NCBI GenBank assembly: GCA_942492115.1
Contig: CALODL010000027.1
Location: 620,001 to 684,000, forward strand
Direction of reading: 5' to 3'
DNA from: CALODL01 sp942492115
Lineage (GTDB): Bacteria; Planctomycetota; Phycisphaerae; UBA1845; CAIVHJ01
DNA length: 64,000 nt
Translations under genes and position numbers: made by a program
Shown here: piece by piece, positions 1 through 10,400 of the stretch
How positions within the stretch are numbered: the stretch's first letter is position 1
Layout: each line of letters starts with the position of its first letter
Notes under the pieces: generated by a model
Seen by the model: the letters and a program-made list of their open reading frames with translations, nothing else
Told to the model about the DNA's origin: nothing
Databases searched by the model: none

Positions 1-9
1 GAAAGTACC

Positions 10-1491
10 ATGACTATCAGTTCCCGTTCTTTGACGTGGGTCATCGGTGTGGCCCTGTGCGGTGTGCCGGATGCCAGTGCGTGGCAGGGTGCCTCCGGGT
101 TGAATGAAAGCTTCACAGCGAAGGTCTCCAAGGGAGACCTGGACATCGAAGTCGAGCTTGCCGGCCGGTTTGTTGCGGAGAACAAAGACGAGATTCGCGT
201 CGAACCCAAGACCTACAAGGGTGAATTGATCATCACGACGTTGCTGACGGAAGGCGCGGCCGTCAAGGAAGGTGACGTGCTCATGGAGTTCGATCCACTG
301 AGCCTCGATCGCTCACTCGAGGACGCTCAGAACGAGGTGTCTGACAAGAAGGTCGCGCTGGATAAGGCCGTGGCTGAGCTGGAGGCGTTCAAGGTCGAAC
401 GCGATAACAGCCTGTCGCACCTCCGCAAAGAACTGGAGATGGCCGCCGAGGATCTCAATAAGGTTGGCGAAGCGAACCAGATCGAAATCGATGCCAAGCA
501 CCAGTCGATCAAGGACGCCGAGCGGCGGCTGGCTGACGCTTTGATCGATATGGAACAGCTCATGCAACTGTACACCGAGCGCGAGTTGCATACGGCCACC
601 GAGAACATCCTCATCGACCGTGAAAAACAGCGGATCTCGGATCTCGAAATCGGGCTTGAGAAAACACGGCGCGAAGTTGAACTGTGGAAGAAATACGATA
701 TCAAGAAGAGCGTCGACGAGAAGCAGCTCGAGATCAGCAAGAAGGAGACCGAGCTGCGCAAGAGCGAAATCAAGCTCGATGCTGACTTTAACGAGAAACA
801 GGCCGAAGTCGACAAGGCGCGTCGGGCCCTCGACAAGGCGGAACGAGAAGTGCGCGAACTCGAGGAGGATTCCGAGAGCCTCAAAGTCATCGCGCCGCGT
901 GACGGTATCGTGTTCTATGGCTCGATCGGAGGGGAGTCGTACTCAGACGTGGTCATCATGGGGTTCGGTGGCCAGGAACGCGAAATGCGCATCGGCGGTC
1001 GGGTGCGGACGCACCAGATCCTCATGACCGTGGCGTCGATGGACAGACTGACTGTGCAGATGCAGGTTCTGGAGAACGACATCCAGCACATGAAGGCCGG
1101 GCTGCCCATCACCATCCGGCCCGACGCGTTTCCATCGCTCAAGATCGATGGCAAACTGTCAAAGGTCGGCCAGGTTGCCGCCCGGACCGGGTTTCTCAGC
1201 GAGGTTCGTGAGTTCAGCGTTTACGGGGAGTACGACGCGGTCTATGCACAACTGCGCAGCGGAATGAATTGCCGTGTGACCGTCCACGCAGACACCGTGC
1301 CAGAGGCCGTCCACGTACCGGTCCTGGCCGTGTTCAATGACGGCGGTGACTACTACTGCATGGTCAAGGAGGGGTCGGACTCGACGCGGCGGCCGGTCAC
1401 GCTGGGTGCGACCAATGGAACGGCTGTCGAGATTACCGACGGCTTGCGCCCCGGCGAGACCGTGGCGTTGTGGAATCCGGGTGAGGAATAA
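10..1491 (+). CDS. HlyD/MacA-like periplasmic adaptor of an ABC exporter
   Basis: Membrane-fusion (adaptor) protein of 493 aa, expected to link an inner-membrane MacB-type pump to an outer-membrane channel. A signal peptide is visible at residues 1-24, ending ASA. A lipoyl-like beta segment (about 40-95) is followed by a very long charged coiled-coil hairpin (about 100-290), a second lipoyl half beginning at VIAPRDGIVFYG, and a beta-barrel/membrane-proximal region up to the C-terminus (VHVPVLAVF, EITDGLRPGETVAL). The ATG at 10 fits the signal peptide. The ATPase gene starts 2 bases after the stop, so this is the first visible gene of an exporter operon. The hairpin is longer than in MacA and resembles the stand-alone coiled-coil lipoprotein at 12708-13454. 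No TolC-like gene lies in the window. Confidence 0.9.
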   Translation: MTISSRSLTWVIGVALCGVPDASAWQGASGLNESFTAKVSKGDLDIEVELAGRFVAENKDEIRVEPKTYKGELIITTLLTEGAAVKEGDVLMEFDPLSLDRSLEDAQNEVSDKKVALDKAVAELEAFKVERDNSLSHLRKELEMAAEDLNKVGEANQIEIDAKHQSIKDAERRLADALIDMEQLMQLYTERELHTATENILIDREKQRISDLEIGLEKTRREVELWKKYDIKKSVDEKQLEISKKETELRKSEIKLDADFNEKQAEVDKARRALDKAEREVRELEEDSESLKVIAPRDGIVFYGSIGGESYSDVVIMGFGGQEREMRIGGRVRTHQILMTVASMDRLTVQMQVLENDIQHMKAGLPITIRPDAFPSLKIDGKLSKVGQVAARTGFLSEVREFSVYGEYDAVYAQLRSGMNCRVTVHADTVPEAVHVPVLAVFNDGGDYYCMVKEGSDSTRRPVTLGATNGTAVEITDGLRPGETVALWNPGEE

Positions 1492-1493
1492 TC

Positions 1494-2177
1494 GTGGGTG
1501 CACTCATTGAAGTCGAACAACTGACCAAAACCTATGTCATGCCCGGCGGCGATGTCCATGCCTTACAGGGCGTGTCATTGAGCATTGACCGTGGTGAGTT
1601 CCTGTCGGTCGTCGGAAACTCCGGGAGTGGCAAGACCACGTTGCTCTATGTGCTTGGAATGCTGACAGTACCGACTGGCGGGCAGTATCACTTTGACGGC
1701 CAGGCCGTCGCGCGGCTGAGTGATCAGCAGTTGTCGCGCGTTCGGGGTCGAGAAATCGGTTTCGTGTTTCAGTCCTTTCATCTCGTGCCTCAGCTCAGCG
1801 TGCTCGACAATGTTCGTCTGGCCGCGCGCTACGGAGGAGAACGGGATCATCCCGGTATCGTTGAGCGGGCACGAGACCTCATCGAGCGTGTCGGCCTCAG
1901 CCGGCGCATCGATCACCGACCCAACGAATTGTCGGGTGGCGAAATGCAACGCGTGGCGATTGCACGAGCGTTGTTGACCCGGCCACAACTCATCCTCGCC
2001 GACGAACCAACAGGCAACCTGGACGAAACCACCGGCGATCAGATCTTCCAGTTGTTGCAAACGTTGTGCGACGATGGGTGCACTGTCGTGCTGGTCACGC
2101 ATGACCTGGCCCTGGCAGGCCGAACGTCACGACAAATCCGCCTGCGGGACGGGGAGGTGCTCGATGAAGCTGCTTGA
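1494..2177 (+). CDS. MacB/LolD-type ABC transporter ATP-binding protein
   Basis: Cytoplasmic ATPase subunit (227 aa) that powers the exporter formed with the flanking adaptor and permease. Visible motifs are Walker A GNSGSGKTT at residues 41-49, Q-loop Gln93 in VFQSF, signature LSGGE at 146-150 and Walker B LILADE at 166-171 followed by PTGNLD; the H-loop is in VLVTHD. These are typical of the MacB/LolD/FtsE branch. The start is GTG at 1494, two bases after the adaptor stop, and the 3' end overlaps the permease start by 14 bases, which implies translational coupling. The substrate cannot be read from the ATPase. Confidence 0.92.
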   Translation: MGALIEVEQLTKTYVMPGGDVHALQGVSLSIDRGEFLSVVGNSGSGKTTLLYVLGMLTVPTGGQYHFDGQAVARLSDQQLSRVRGREIGFVFQSFHLVPQLSVLDNVRLAARYGGERDHPGIVERARDLIERVGLSRRIDHRPNELSGGEMQRVAIARALLTRPQLILADEPTGNLDETTGDQIFQLLQTLCDDGCTVVLVTHDLALAGRTSRQIRLRDGEVLDEAA

Positions 2178-3432
2178 GCTGGCTCGTGAGGCGTGGGCCA
2201 ATTTGCTGCTGCACAAGGCACGTTCGGCACTTGCGGCGCTGGGTATCATTTTTGGCGTGGCCAGCGTGATTTGTATGTTGTCGATCAGTGAGGTGGCCCG
2301 TCGCGATGTCATCGAACGTATCGAGCGACTCGGTCTGCGGAATGTGGTGCTTGACAGCATCAAGCCCGAACGGATGCGCCAACGTGAACGTCAGGGATCA
2401 GACTCGTCGTGGGTTGCACGTTACGGGCTGACCCGCGAGGACCTCGAAGTATTGCAGGACAACGTACCTGAGATCGAATCCATCGTGCCGATGCGCATCA
2501 TGTTTGCGGATGTATATGCCGGAACCGAGGTCTCTGAAATCAACGTCGTGGCGACCAGCCCGGAGTATGCCCATGTCATGCAACACAAGGTCAGTGCCGG
2601 CCGTTTTCTGAGCGAGGTGGATGAGGCACGCTCACAGGCCGTGTGCGTCCTGGGCGCAAAGGCGGCGCGCGGGTTGTTTCCGCTTGCCTCTGCGGTCGGC
2701 CAGGTGGTCCGTGTGGGCGGACATCACTTCACCGTGGTCGGGGTGCTCGACCACAAGGGCCAGACCGGTTCCTCGGGCATTCTGTCAAATCCGGACAATA
2801 CGGCATGGATTCCAATGAACACGTCGTTCGCCCGTTTTGGTCATTTGCAAATTCGGCGACAGGGCAGTACCTCCGAAGCCACCGAGCTCGAACTCAACCG
2901 TGCGGTGGTGCGTGTGCGCGAGGGCATACCGCTGACACCGGTTGCAGCGATTGCGCGTAACCTGGCTCAGCGGCGTCATCGTAAGGACGACGTGTCAGTG
3001 ACCATTCCGCACACATTGCTCAAGGAGCAGCAACAGGCCGAGCGGGTATTTCGGTGGGTCATGGGTTCGCTGGGGGCAATCTCACTCCTGGTTGGCGGAG
3101 TGGGGATCATGAACATCATGCTGGCCAATATGGCTGAGCGCCGTAGCGAAATCGGCTTGCGCCGGGCTCTCGGCGCCAATCGTGGCGACATCCTGACGCT
3201 GTTCGTGTCCGAGAGCATCGTGCTGTGTTGTCTCGGTGGTATTGCCGGCGTTGGCTGTGGGGCGGGTCTCGCTTACCTGGTGGGCTCATTGGCACAATGG
3301 ACAGTCGTGTATCAGCCCTATTCGTTTCCCCTTGGTATCGCCGTGTCCTGCCTGACGGGGATCGTGTTCGGGACGTTGCCCGCTGCCAGGGCAGCGCGCA
3401 TCGATCCGGTCCTGGCGCTGCGGACGGAGTAA
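2164..3432 (+). CDS. MacB-like FtsX-family ABC transporter permease
   Basis: Membrane subunit (422 aa) of the exporter. It has the MacB/FtsX topology: one TM helix near the N-terminus (about residues 20-40), a large periplasmic domain (about 45-290), then three C-terminal TM helices. The family hallmark follows the second helix: LLVGGVGIMNIML, then AERRSEIGLRRALGA. I chose ATG 2164 because it gives the standard N-terminus MKLLELAREAWANLL and overlaps the ATPase gene by 14 bases; a longer reading from 2074 adds 30 unrelated residues. It probably acts as a mechanotransmission-type pump on periplasmic substrates together with the adaptor upstream. Confidence 0.9.
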   Translation: MKLLELAREAWANLLLHKARSALAALGIIFGVASVICMLSISEVARRDVIERIERLGLRNVVLDSIKPERMRQRERQGSDSSWVARYGLTREDLEVLQDNVPEIESIVPMRIMFADVYAGTEVSEINVVATSPEYAHVMQHKVSAGRFLSEVDEARSQAVCVLGAKAARGLFPLASAVGQVVRVGGHHFTVVGVLDHKGQTGSSGILSNPDNTAWIPMNTSFARFGHLQIRRQGSTSEATELELNRAVVRVREGIPLTPVAAIARNLAQRRHRKDDVSVTIPHTLLKEQQQAERVFRWVMGSLGAISLLVGGVGIMNIMLANMAERRSEIGLRRALGANRGDILTLFVSESIVLCCLGGIAGVGCGAGLAYLVGSLAQWTVVYQPYSFPLGIAVSCLTGIVFGTLPAARAARIDPVLALRTE

Positions 3433-3436
3433 GAGC

Positions 3437-4615
3437 ATGATGATGTTACTCATTGCTTACATTTGTGCAGGCAGCTTCATGGGGGTCATCGAACCTCAGG
3501 AAGTGGCCAGGGAGGATCCGCACACGTTGGCTCCGACGGTCGAGGCGGATGAAATTGCCAGACGCTGTGAGGCGGCGCAAGCCCGGGGCTTTGCATTTCT
3601 CGTCGCTCACCAGAACGTCGACGGCAGTTGGGGTTCGCACGATCCGAAGATTGCCAACCTTGCTGACTTCGGGTTTCAACTGCGAAACCGAGGGAGCCAG
3701 GATGGTGTACGCCTGGCGTGCACTGCGATCTGTGCCCAGGCTCTGTTGCGCAAGCCTGACCGGTCCACCGCCGAACAGGCGGCCTTGGACCGTGCTGTCG
3801 AGGCGGTGCTTCGAACAGACACCCTGGCCTACCATCGCGGGGAATCATTCAATACCTGGGGCTATGGGTACGTGCTCGACTTTCTGGTCGAGTACCTTGC
3901 ACACGCCGATGCGTCCCAGCGAGGTCGCGTGACTGCCGTCGCCGAACGCTGCATCCAGGGTTTGCGAAGATTCCAGCACGCCGATGGTGGCTGGAACTAC
4001 TATGGCCAACCGGCGCTGGGTGGTGCATCGATGTCGTTCAACACGGCAGTGTTCAGCCTGGCGTTGCACCGCGCGGGCCAGGCTGGTCTTGAAGTGCCTG
4101 CGGGTATGGTGGGGGACGCCAGCAAACTGTTGAAGCGAATGCAGACCATCAAAGGCGGTTTCGTTTACGATGCCCGATTCCTGCACGACCCACGGATGGT
4201 CAATGAACTCAGCGCGGGTGGCCGCACGGCAGTCTGCACATTGGCGCTTCACGACACCGGGGCTGCAACGCGGGACGACCTGCTGTCTGCTGTGGCCGTG
4301 TTCGACGAAGGTGAGAATTACTTTGAGGATGGACGCAAGTTGATCGTTCCGCACTCGGCCGTACATCAGATCTCGGGATACTTCTTTTTCTTTGGCTACA
4401 ACTATGTTACCGAGTTGGCCGAACGCCTCGGGACGGACGTGTCCGCCGAGCGCTGGCAGCGTTTTGCGTGGACGATGGTACGTACCCAGGAAACAGACGG
4501 TAGCTGGTGGGATACACCCGCCGGCCACTATGGCGACAAATGGGGGACGGGTTTTGCGTTGCAGGTACTGCAGCGTTGTGCCCCCCATGTCAAGAAAGAA
4601 TCGGGAGCTCAATGA
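3437..4615 (+). CDS. Prenyltransferase/squalene-cyclase repeat (alpha/alpha-toroid) protein
   Basis: 392 aa protein with an N-terminal hydrophobic stretch (MMMLLIAYICAGSFMG), so probably exported or anchored. The body is an alpha/alpha toroid of the terpenoid-cyclase superfamily, shown by recurrent repeat motifs: NVDGSWGSHD, HADGGWNYYG, ETDGSWWDTP and a terminal GTGFALQVLQR. The DxDD catalytic motif of true squalene-hopene cyclases is not seen, so a cyclase activity is not supported; binding or scaffolding is as likely. It starts 4 bases after the permease stop and its own stop overlaps the next start (ATGATGA), placing it in the exporter operon. Related proteins are encoded at 4612-6528 and 13463-14602. 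Confidence 0.8.
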   Translation: MMMLLIAYICAGSFMGVIEPQEVAREDPHTLAPTVEADEIARRCEAAQARGFAFLVAHQNVDGSWGSHDPKIANLADFGFQLRNRGSQDGVRLACTAICAQALLRKPDRSTAEQAALDRAVEAVLRTDTLAYHRGESFNTWGYGYVLDFLVEYLAHADASQRGRVTAVAERCIQGLRRFQHADGGWNYYGQPALGGASMSFNTAVFSLALHRAGQAGLEVPAGMVGDASKLLKRMQTIKGGFVYDARFLHDPRMVNELSAGGRTAVCTLALHDTGAATRDDLLSAVAVFDEGENYFEDGRKLIVPHSAVHQISGYFFFFGYNYVTELAERLGTDVSAERWQRFAWTMVRTQETDGSWWDTPAGHYGDKWGTGFALQVLQRCAPHVKKESGAQ

Positions 4616-6528
4616 TGAGGATCGGACCACATCGCCTCGGGTTGGTGAGTCTGGTTGCGCTCGTGTGCTGGGTCAACATCGGGTGCAAGAGGGACGCCGC
4701 ACCGAAGCCGGCGTCGTACCTCGACCCGACGATCGAACGGCACTACGTCCTGGGTTGGTTAGGCGGTGCGGCTCACCCGGCCACGAGAACGGTCACCATA
4801 CCCGGCGCAAGCGGACGCACGACTGGCGGCGTGGTCGTGACCGAGGTCTCTGCGGATGGCGTTCTGGCCCAGCACGGGGTCAAGCGGGGTGACGTCATCG
4901 TGCGCGTCGGTGAAACCTGGGTGCCCAATCGGGAAAATCCTTTTCTCGATGTCATCCGGAGTGTGGAGGCAGAAGTCTCAGCCGGGGTCTCGACCATTGA
5001 TCTGGGGCTCGTGCGCGGCAACACGTTCGTTGAGGTCCAGGTCGCGTATGAACGCATGCCGTTCGAACTGGGGCTGCCCGGCGCATCACGTCGCCTGGCG
5101 CACATGGTCAGAGCAGGTTTGAAATACCTGGCAGTGGAGTTGTCTACGTCGACCGGTCCATCCGATCTATCCGAGCGCGTTGCACTCAACAGTCTGGCGG
5201 GTCTGGCGTTCATCGCGGGCGGCGCGCACGCTGACGATGCGCCCCACGCCGCAGCGCTGGCGTCCTGCCGTAGCGTGGTGGAACAGGACGTGTTGACGCA
5301 TGCCGAAGACCTCGATGCGTGGTCCGCCGCATGGGCCACGATTTTTCTCGCCGAGCTCCAGGGTCCTCCGGAAATTGGAGGTGGGCACTTCGTGGCCGGT
5401 GTGGGCGAGGCGCTGACCCTGCCAGAGATGCCCGAAGGGGCGCTCTCCATGCACGGGCTACCTGAGGGTGCAGTCGTTACTTCGTTCGTCATCGGTGGTG
5501 ATGATGACGGCGGTGTGCCCGAGGGCATTGATCTTGGCGAACTGCAAAACGGCGGTGGCAGTTTCATGGTCATGGGCGGACCACTCACACCGGAGCATGC
5601 CTCGGGTGGCGCGGCGGCCAACCATGAACCGATGGGCGATGAACCGCTGTGGTCGATCGACGAGCTCAAAGCTCTCGCAGGAGACGATATCGAACAGGCC
5701 CTAAGCGGGGTAGAAGCGTCGGCTCGGCGTTTGATGGCCCTGCAGGGCGTTGACGGCGGATGGGATCCCGTGGACGAGCGGGTCGGCTACTCTGAGCGCA
5801 CCGTTTTGACCAATCACGCGTTGCTGGCCCTGGGCACGGCCGGGGGAGCGGGTGTCCCGATTCCCGGGAGCGTGCTCAAACGTGGGCTCGAGTATGTGCG
5901 GAAAAAAACCAATGACGGGCACGTCCACAGTGTATCTCAGCGTGGATTCGATCGTCGTCTGGAGGCCGGGCGTTCGAGTGGCGCGGCCGCTGCATTGATC
6001 GCGTTGGATTGCGTGGACAACGACGCATTCTTCAAAGAGCTCGTTCATTACAGCGACGATCATGCGCAGGATCTGCCAGCGGCTCGTGGTGCCATCAGTC
6101 TGCACGTGTTCAACACTGCGGTGCTCAGTCGGCAACGTGGACTGAGTGCCTGGGCGGTGTTCTTCGACGAATTTCGTCACGTCATCGCCAGTCTGCAGCA
6201 GGCCGACGGGTCATTCGCGCTGCTGGCCGTTGAGACTCCGGATGATCCATACACCACGCTGTACGCGGCACGCGCCATGAGGACAGCGTTGTGGTCGCTG
6301 ATCGCAGGCATGCAGGAGGACCATACGCCTCTACTGACTGCGGCGACGCGTCATCCTTTGCAGCGTCAGATTACGAGCGCTGGGCAGGTGGTTGCAGGCC
6401 CCCCCGCGAAAATGATGGGTGGGCAGGCCATGGATCCAGAACAGGCCAGAGAGATGCTCGAGAAAATGGGCATCGACATGGACGATGTCCTCAAGCAGGC
6501 GATGGAGCAACACGGCAAGGGCGAATGA
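4612..6528 (+). CDS. Lipoprotein with PDZ domain and toroid repeats
   Basis: 638 aa. The start ATG 4612 overlaps the upstream stop and gives a lipoprotein signal with lipobox VNIGC (Cys about residue 23); an in-frame ATG at 4507 would bury this signal. A PDZ-like domain spans about residues 65-150 (VVVTEVSADGVLAQHGVKRG, DVIVRVGETWV). A helical region and a low-complexity Gly/Asp/Met-rich linker (about 265-350) follow, then a second set of prenyltransferase-like repeats (LQGVDGGWDPV, LQQADGSFALL). The combination of PDZ and terpenoid-cyclase-type repeats suggests a periplasmic scaffold rather than an enzyme; no catalytic motif is visible. It is the last gene of the exporter operon and is followed by a strong terminator. 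Confidence 0.78.
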   Translation: MMRIGPHRLGLVSLVALVCWVNIGCKRDAAPKPASYLDPTIERHYVLGWLGGAAHPATRTVTIPGASGRTTGGVVVTEVSADGVLAQHGVKRGDVIVRVGETWVPNRENPFLDVIRSVEAEVSAGVSTIDLGLVRGNTFVEVQVAYERMPFELGLPGASRRLAHMVRAGLKYLAVELSTSTGPSDLSERVALNSLAGLAFIAGGAHADDAPHAAALASCRSVVEQDVLTHAEDLDAWSAAWATIFLAELQGPPEIGGGHFVAGVGEALTLPEMPEGALSMHGLPEGAVVTSFVIGGDDDGGVPEGIDLGELQNGGGSFMVMGGPLTPEHASGGAAANHEPMGDEPLWSIDELKALAGDDIEQALSGVEASARRLMALQGVDGGWDPVDERVGYSERTVLTNHALLALGTAGGAGVPIPGSVLKRGLEYVRKKTNDGHVHSVSQRGFDRRLEAGRSSGAAAALIALDCVDNDAFFKELVHYSDDHAQDLPAARGAISLHVFNTAVLSRQRGLSAWAVFFDEFRHVIASLQQADGSFALLAVETPDDPYTTLYAARAMRTALWSLIAGMQEDHTPLLTAATRHPLQRQITSAGQVVAGPPAKMMGGQAMDPEQAREMLEKMGIDMDDVLKQAMEQHGKGE

Positions 6529-6573
6529 TGGCCGCGGGTCGGCGATGCTCGAGGATCACACGGCCAGATACAG

Positions 6574-6608
6574 AAACAGCCCGCAGCGTTTGGCGCTGCG
6601 GGCTGTTT
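6574..6608. terminator. Bidirectional rho-independent terminator
   Basis: A perfect 15-bp inverted repeat (AAACAGCCCGCAGCG / CGCTGCGGGCTGTTT) with loop TTTGG. It has an A-run on one side and a T-run on the other, so it can work in both directions. It lies between the convergent toroid lipoprotein gene (stop 6528, plus) and the cyclophilin gene (stop 6629, minus). Confidence 0.92.
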
Positions 6609-6628
6609 GGCGTTGTCAGTGAATACTG

Positions 6629-7285
6629 CTAGGACTTCTTCGCGGTCGAGATGCTCGTGGTCACCATCGACAGCGGTTCGGTCGTCTTGCCAGTCGGGCT
6701 GCCGGCCTTCTCGAGGGTGCGAACAACTTCCTGTCCTTCGACGACTTCACCGAAGATTGAATGCTTGTTGTCCAGCCACGGCGTGGCCTTGAACGTCAGG
6801 AAGAATTGGCTGCCATCGGTACCAGGACCGGCGTTGGCCATACTCAGCAGGAAGGGGCGGTCATGCTTCGCTTCCGGTGAGAATTCGCCGGTGTACTTGT
6901 AGCCCGGCCCTCCGCGGCCGTTGCCGTCGGGGCAACCGCCCTGGGCCATGAAGTCGGTAATTACGCGGTGGAACTGGATGTCATTGTAAAAGCCGAGGCG
7001 CGCAAGGTAGATCGTGCTCGAAACATGCATGGGAGCGATGCCCGGCATCAACTTGATCTTGATGGTGCCCTTGTTCGTTTCGATGATCCAGAAATAGTCG
7101 GTACCGGGATCGAACTCGGCCTTCGGCGGCTTGGGCAACGCCTTTTTCCAATTGGCCGATTCGGGGTTGATCGTGCCAGCGGCTTTTTGTTCCGCGATGA
7201 ACTGATCGATAGTTGCAATGGCCTTGTCGGTGGTGTCCGCGGGTTGGCCGAACAGGCACGCGGTCATCGCGAGGTGAATGAGCAT
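6629..7285 (-). CDS. Cyclophilin-type peptidyl-prolyl cis-trans isomerase
   Basis: 218 aa enzyme catalysing prolyl isomerisation during folding. The cyclophilin core covers about residues 60-215, with signature blocks FHRVITDFMAQGG (catalytic Arg in FHR), GPGTDGSQFFLT and a late KHSIFGEVVEG. A short hydrophobic N-terminus (MLIHLAMTACLFGQP) suggests export, and an approximately 45-residue acidic/Lys-rich linker follows. A good Shine-Dalgarno (AAAGGAG) sits 7 bases before ATG 7285. It is downstream of, and on the same strand as, the tricorn-like protease gene, 168 bases away, so it may have its own promoter. Confidence 0.94.
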   Translation of the reverse strand: MLIHLAMTACLFGQPADTTDKAIATIDQFIAEQKAAGTINPESANWKKALPKPPKAEFDPGTDYFWIIETNKGTIKIKLMPGIAPMHVSSTIYLARLGFYNDIQFHRVITDFMAQGGCPDGNGRGGPGYKYTGEFSPEAKHDRPFLLSMANAGPGTDGSQFFLTFKATPWLDNKHSIFGEVVEGQEVVRTLEKAGSPTGKTTEPLSMVTTSISTAKKS

Positions 7286-7453
7286 AGTGCGTCTCCTTTG
7301 AGTATTGGCGGCCCGAAGCCGCTCGAGGTTTCTGTATTTTCCGGACGAGATTGTACCCCGGATTATGACGTCTATCGTCCCTCCGGCCCTGTCACTGATC
7401 CGAACGCCATAACATGTTGGCGCCCCAGCAAATACCGGACTCTAGCGTGTGTG

Positions 7454-10400
7454 TCAGCGGTCGATCGGGAACGGCTCGTGTTGCGGCCAGGGCCGTGGAT
7501 CGTTCTTGATGGTATCCATGAGGACCTCGATGGCCTTATGGAGTTGAGCATCGTAACCACGCCGCATTTCGGCCGGGTGAAGTTCGACTTCGATGTCCGG
7601 CGTGACCCCCTCGTTCTCGACGATCCATTTCCCGGATGTGTCATAAATGCGGTAGTCCGGCGCTGTCAACCCGCCGCCGTCGATGAGATCGATGAACATG
7701 GACACGCCCACCAGCCCACCCCATGTGCGCGTACCGATGACCGGTCCCATGTTGCGCATCTGGAACTCCATGGGCAGCATGTCGCCGCCTGATCCCGCCT
7801 GACGGTTGGTCAGGCATGCGAGATGTGCGGTGGTGACGACGACAGGTGACGTTTGATCGTGAGAGTATCGCCGGGTCCACAGCGACAGGAGTGGTTTATC
7901 GATCCGGCCGAGGAAGATGTCCGGATCGAGACCTCCGCCGTTGAACCGGCCGTCGATGATCAGTCCCTTGCGGCGCGTCTGGCCATAGTAGCCCTTGGGA
8001 AACTCGCGGGCCGATCCCATGTAGGTATCGGGGAAGTGCAAGTAGCCTATCTGGCCATCCGATGCCTCCGCTGCGACGCGGCGGTTGTGTTCGACCCAGT
8101 CAAGGTACCGCAGTGTCGATTCGCTGCTCAGCGGCTTGACCACGATCTCGCGAGCTCCGGTCATGCCGGGCTGACCGTTGATCGTCAATGTGACCTGCCG
8201 GTCCGCGAGGTTCTGGAAATAGCTGTAGAAATTACGTGCGGTGGTGATGTCGATGCCGTTGACGCGCAGGATGAAGTCGCCTGGCGAGACATCGAGTCCG
8301 GGACGGGACAGCGGAGGGAAGACTTCTGCAGTCCAGTCCGCAGTGTCGTATACCTTGGTGATGCGATAGCGCTCACCGTCAGCCATGTAGTCGATACCCA
8401 GCATACCCACATCAACGGGGGTTGACTCTCTGTTGCGATCGCCACCGAAGATATAGGTGTGTGACGTGTTCAATTCGCCGATGAGTTCGCCAATGATGAA
8501 CTGCAGGTCCTGTCGGCAGGCCATGGCCGGTAGCAGGCGGCCGTACTGGCGGCCCAATGCCATCCAATCGAGGCCATGGAGATTGGCGTCGTAGTAGAAG
8601 TCGCGTTCGAGTCGCCATGCCTCGTGATAGATCTGTGACCACTCACGATGCGGGTCGATCCACATGGTCAGATCATCGAGATCGAGGGCGTGACGATCGA
8701 CGGTGCCGTGATCCGCGGCTTGCACTTCGATGATTCCAATTTCCGTACCTTGTCGCCATGCGATCGCGCTGCCGTCCGCCGCCAAATCGTAGGCGTCGAC
8801 ATTTTCGAGCACGGTGTGGACGGTTCGGTCCTCGAAGGACAGTTTCTTGAGCACGCGTGGCCCGAGGGCACGGTACTCGAAGTGATTGAAGTCGCCTTCG
8901 TCCGCATCCAGAAAATACAGTGCGTCCTTCGTCGTGCTCAGTTCGCGGTAGTTGCTACGCTCGACCGGCAGGGCTTCGATGCGGCTGTCCAGGCCTTCGA
9001 AGTCGATGCGCACGACGACGTCGGATGCCGTGTTGTCATCTTCTGTTGACTCCGGAGTCCCCGTTTCCTCATCGCTCTTCAATGGCATCATGGGGCGACC
9101 GGTGGCCGTTAGCGTGAGGGCGTAAATGCCTGCGACTTTCTTATAGACCATCTCCCATTCGAAATCGCAAAAAGTTGGATCAAATCGCCGGTTGGAGATG
9201 AACACCAGATGCTTGCCATCAGAGGTAAACACGGGTCCGAAGTCATTGAATTGACCCGTGCTGACACGGTGGATGGTGCCGTCGGCGACGGCGTAGACGT
9301 ACATCTGGTACAACAGATCGGCGTTCATCTTCGAGTACGCCAGGTACTGGCTGTCGGGTGACCAGGCGTAGTCGTGGATGTTCTTGCGCTCGAGGGCGAC
9401 GTCCACATGTTCGTACTCGGCCTTGTCGACACGACTGACCGCGCCGCTGGCGACGTCGACGATGAAGCATGCGAGGGTCTGATCGGCGAACGCGATTTTC
9501 GAGCTGTCGGGCGACCACCTGAGTGTGTGGCGGTACCCCGTGTCGAAGCGCGTCAACTGACGTGGTGTCTGTTTGCCGAGATGATCGCTGATGTAAATGT
9601 TGTACTCGCCGTCGCGGTCGGAGACATATGCGATCGATTCCCCGTCCGGCGACCAGGCGGCGCCGCGATCGCGGCTGCCGCAGTCACGGCTGAGATTGCG
9701 CGTCGGTCCATTCTTGCGTGGTACAGTAAAAACTTCGCCGCGTGCAACGACCGCCGCCCGGGCGCCGGACGGCGAGCAACTGAAGTCGGTGACTTCATCG
9801 TCCACTTTCTCGAGAAAGGGGCGGGTCTCCTCGGCGTCGTGAGTGATCGTGATCGGGATCCTGCGGTTGTCCCGCGTGGCGACATCGATGACCCACAATT
9901 CGCCGCCGAGTTCGTAGATGATGCGACCGTCGTCGTGACTGGGGCGTCTGACATCGTAAGTGTCGTGCGTTGTGATCGCCTCGAGCGCCCCCGATGCTGG
10001 ATCGATGGCATACAGGTTCAGGCGGCGCTCGCGATCAGAAGTGAAGTAGATGCGGTCACCGATCCACATTGGATAACGGTCGGTTGACGGATGCTTCGTC
10101 AAATTGCGCAGATCGTCTGTGCCAAAGTCATAAACGTACACATCCTGGGCCGTGCCGCCACGATAACGCTTCCACGTGCGGTTCGCTCGCGCGACTTTGT
10201 TGTAGGCGATTTGCTGGCCATTGGGCGCGTAGCTGCCGATGGCCGCTTCGTTGAGGATCAGTTCTTCGAGCCCTGTGCCATCTATGTCGATCAGGAACAG
10301 ACGTTGAAAACGAGAGTAACTGCTGCGTGATGAGCGAAACAGGATCTTGTTCGACGTGGGATGCCAGCCGATGACTTCATCGTAGCCGGGGTGATAGGTG

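Noticed and set aside
327..890. A 187-residue Ser-rich minus-strand frame opposite the adaptor
   Set aside because: It is the shadow of a charged coiled coil; Ser-rich antisense of Glu/Lys/Leu codons is expected.
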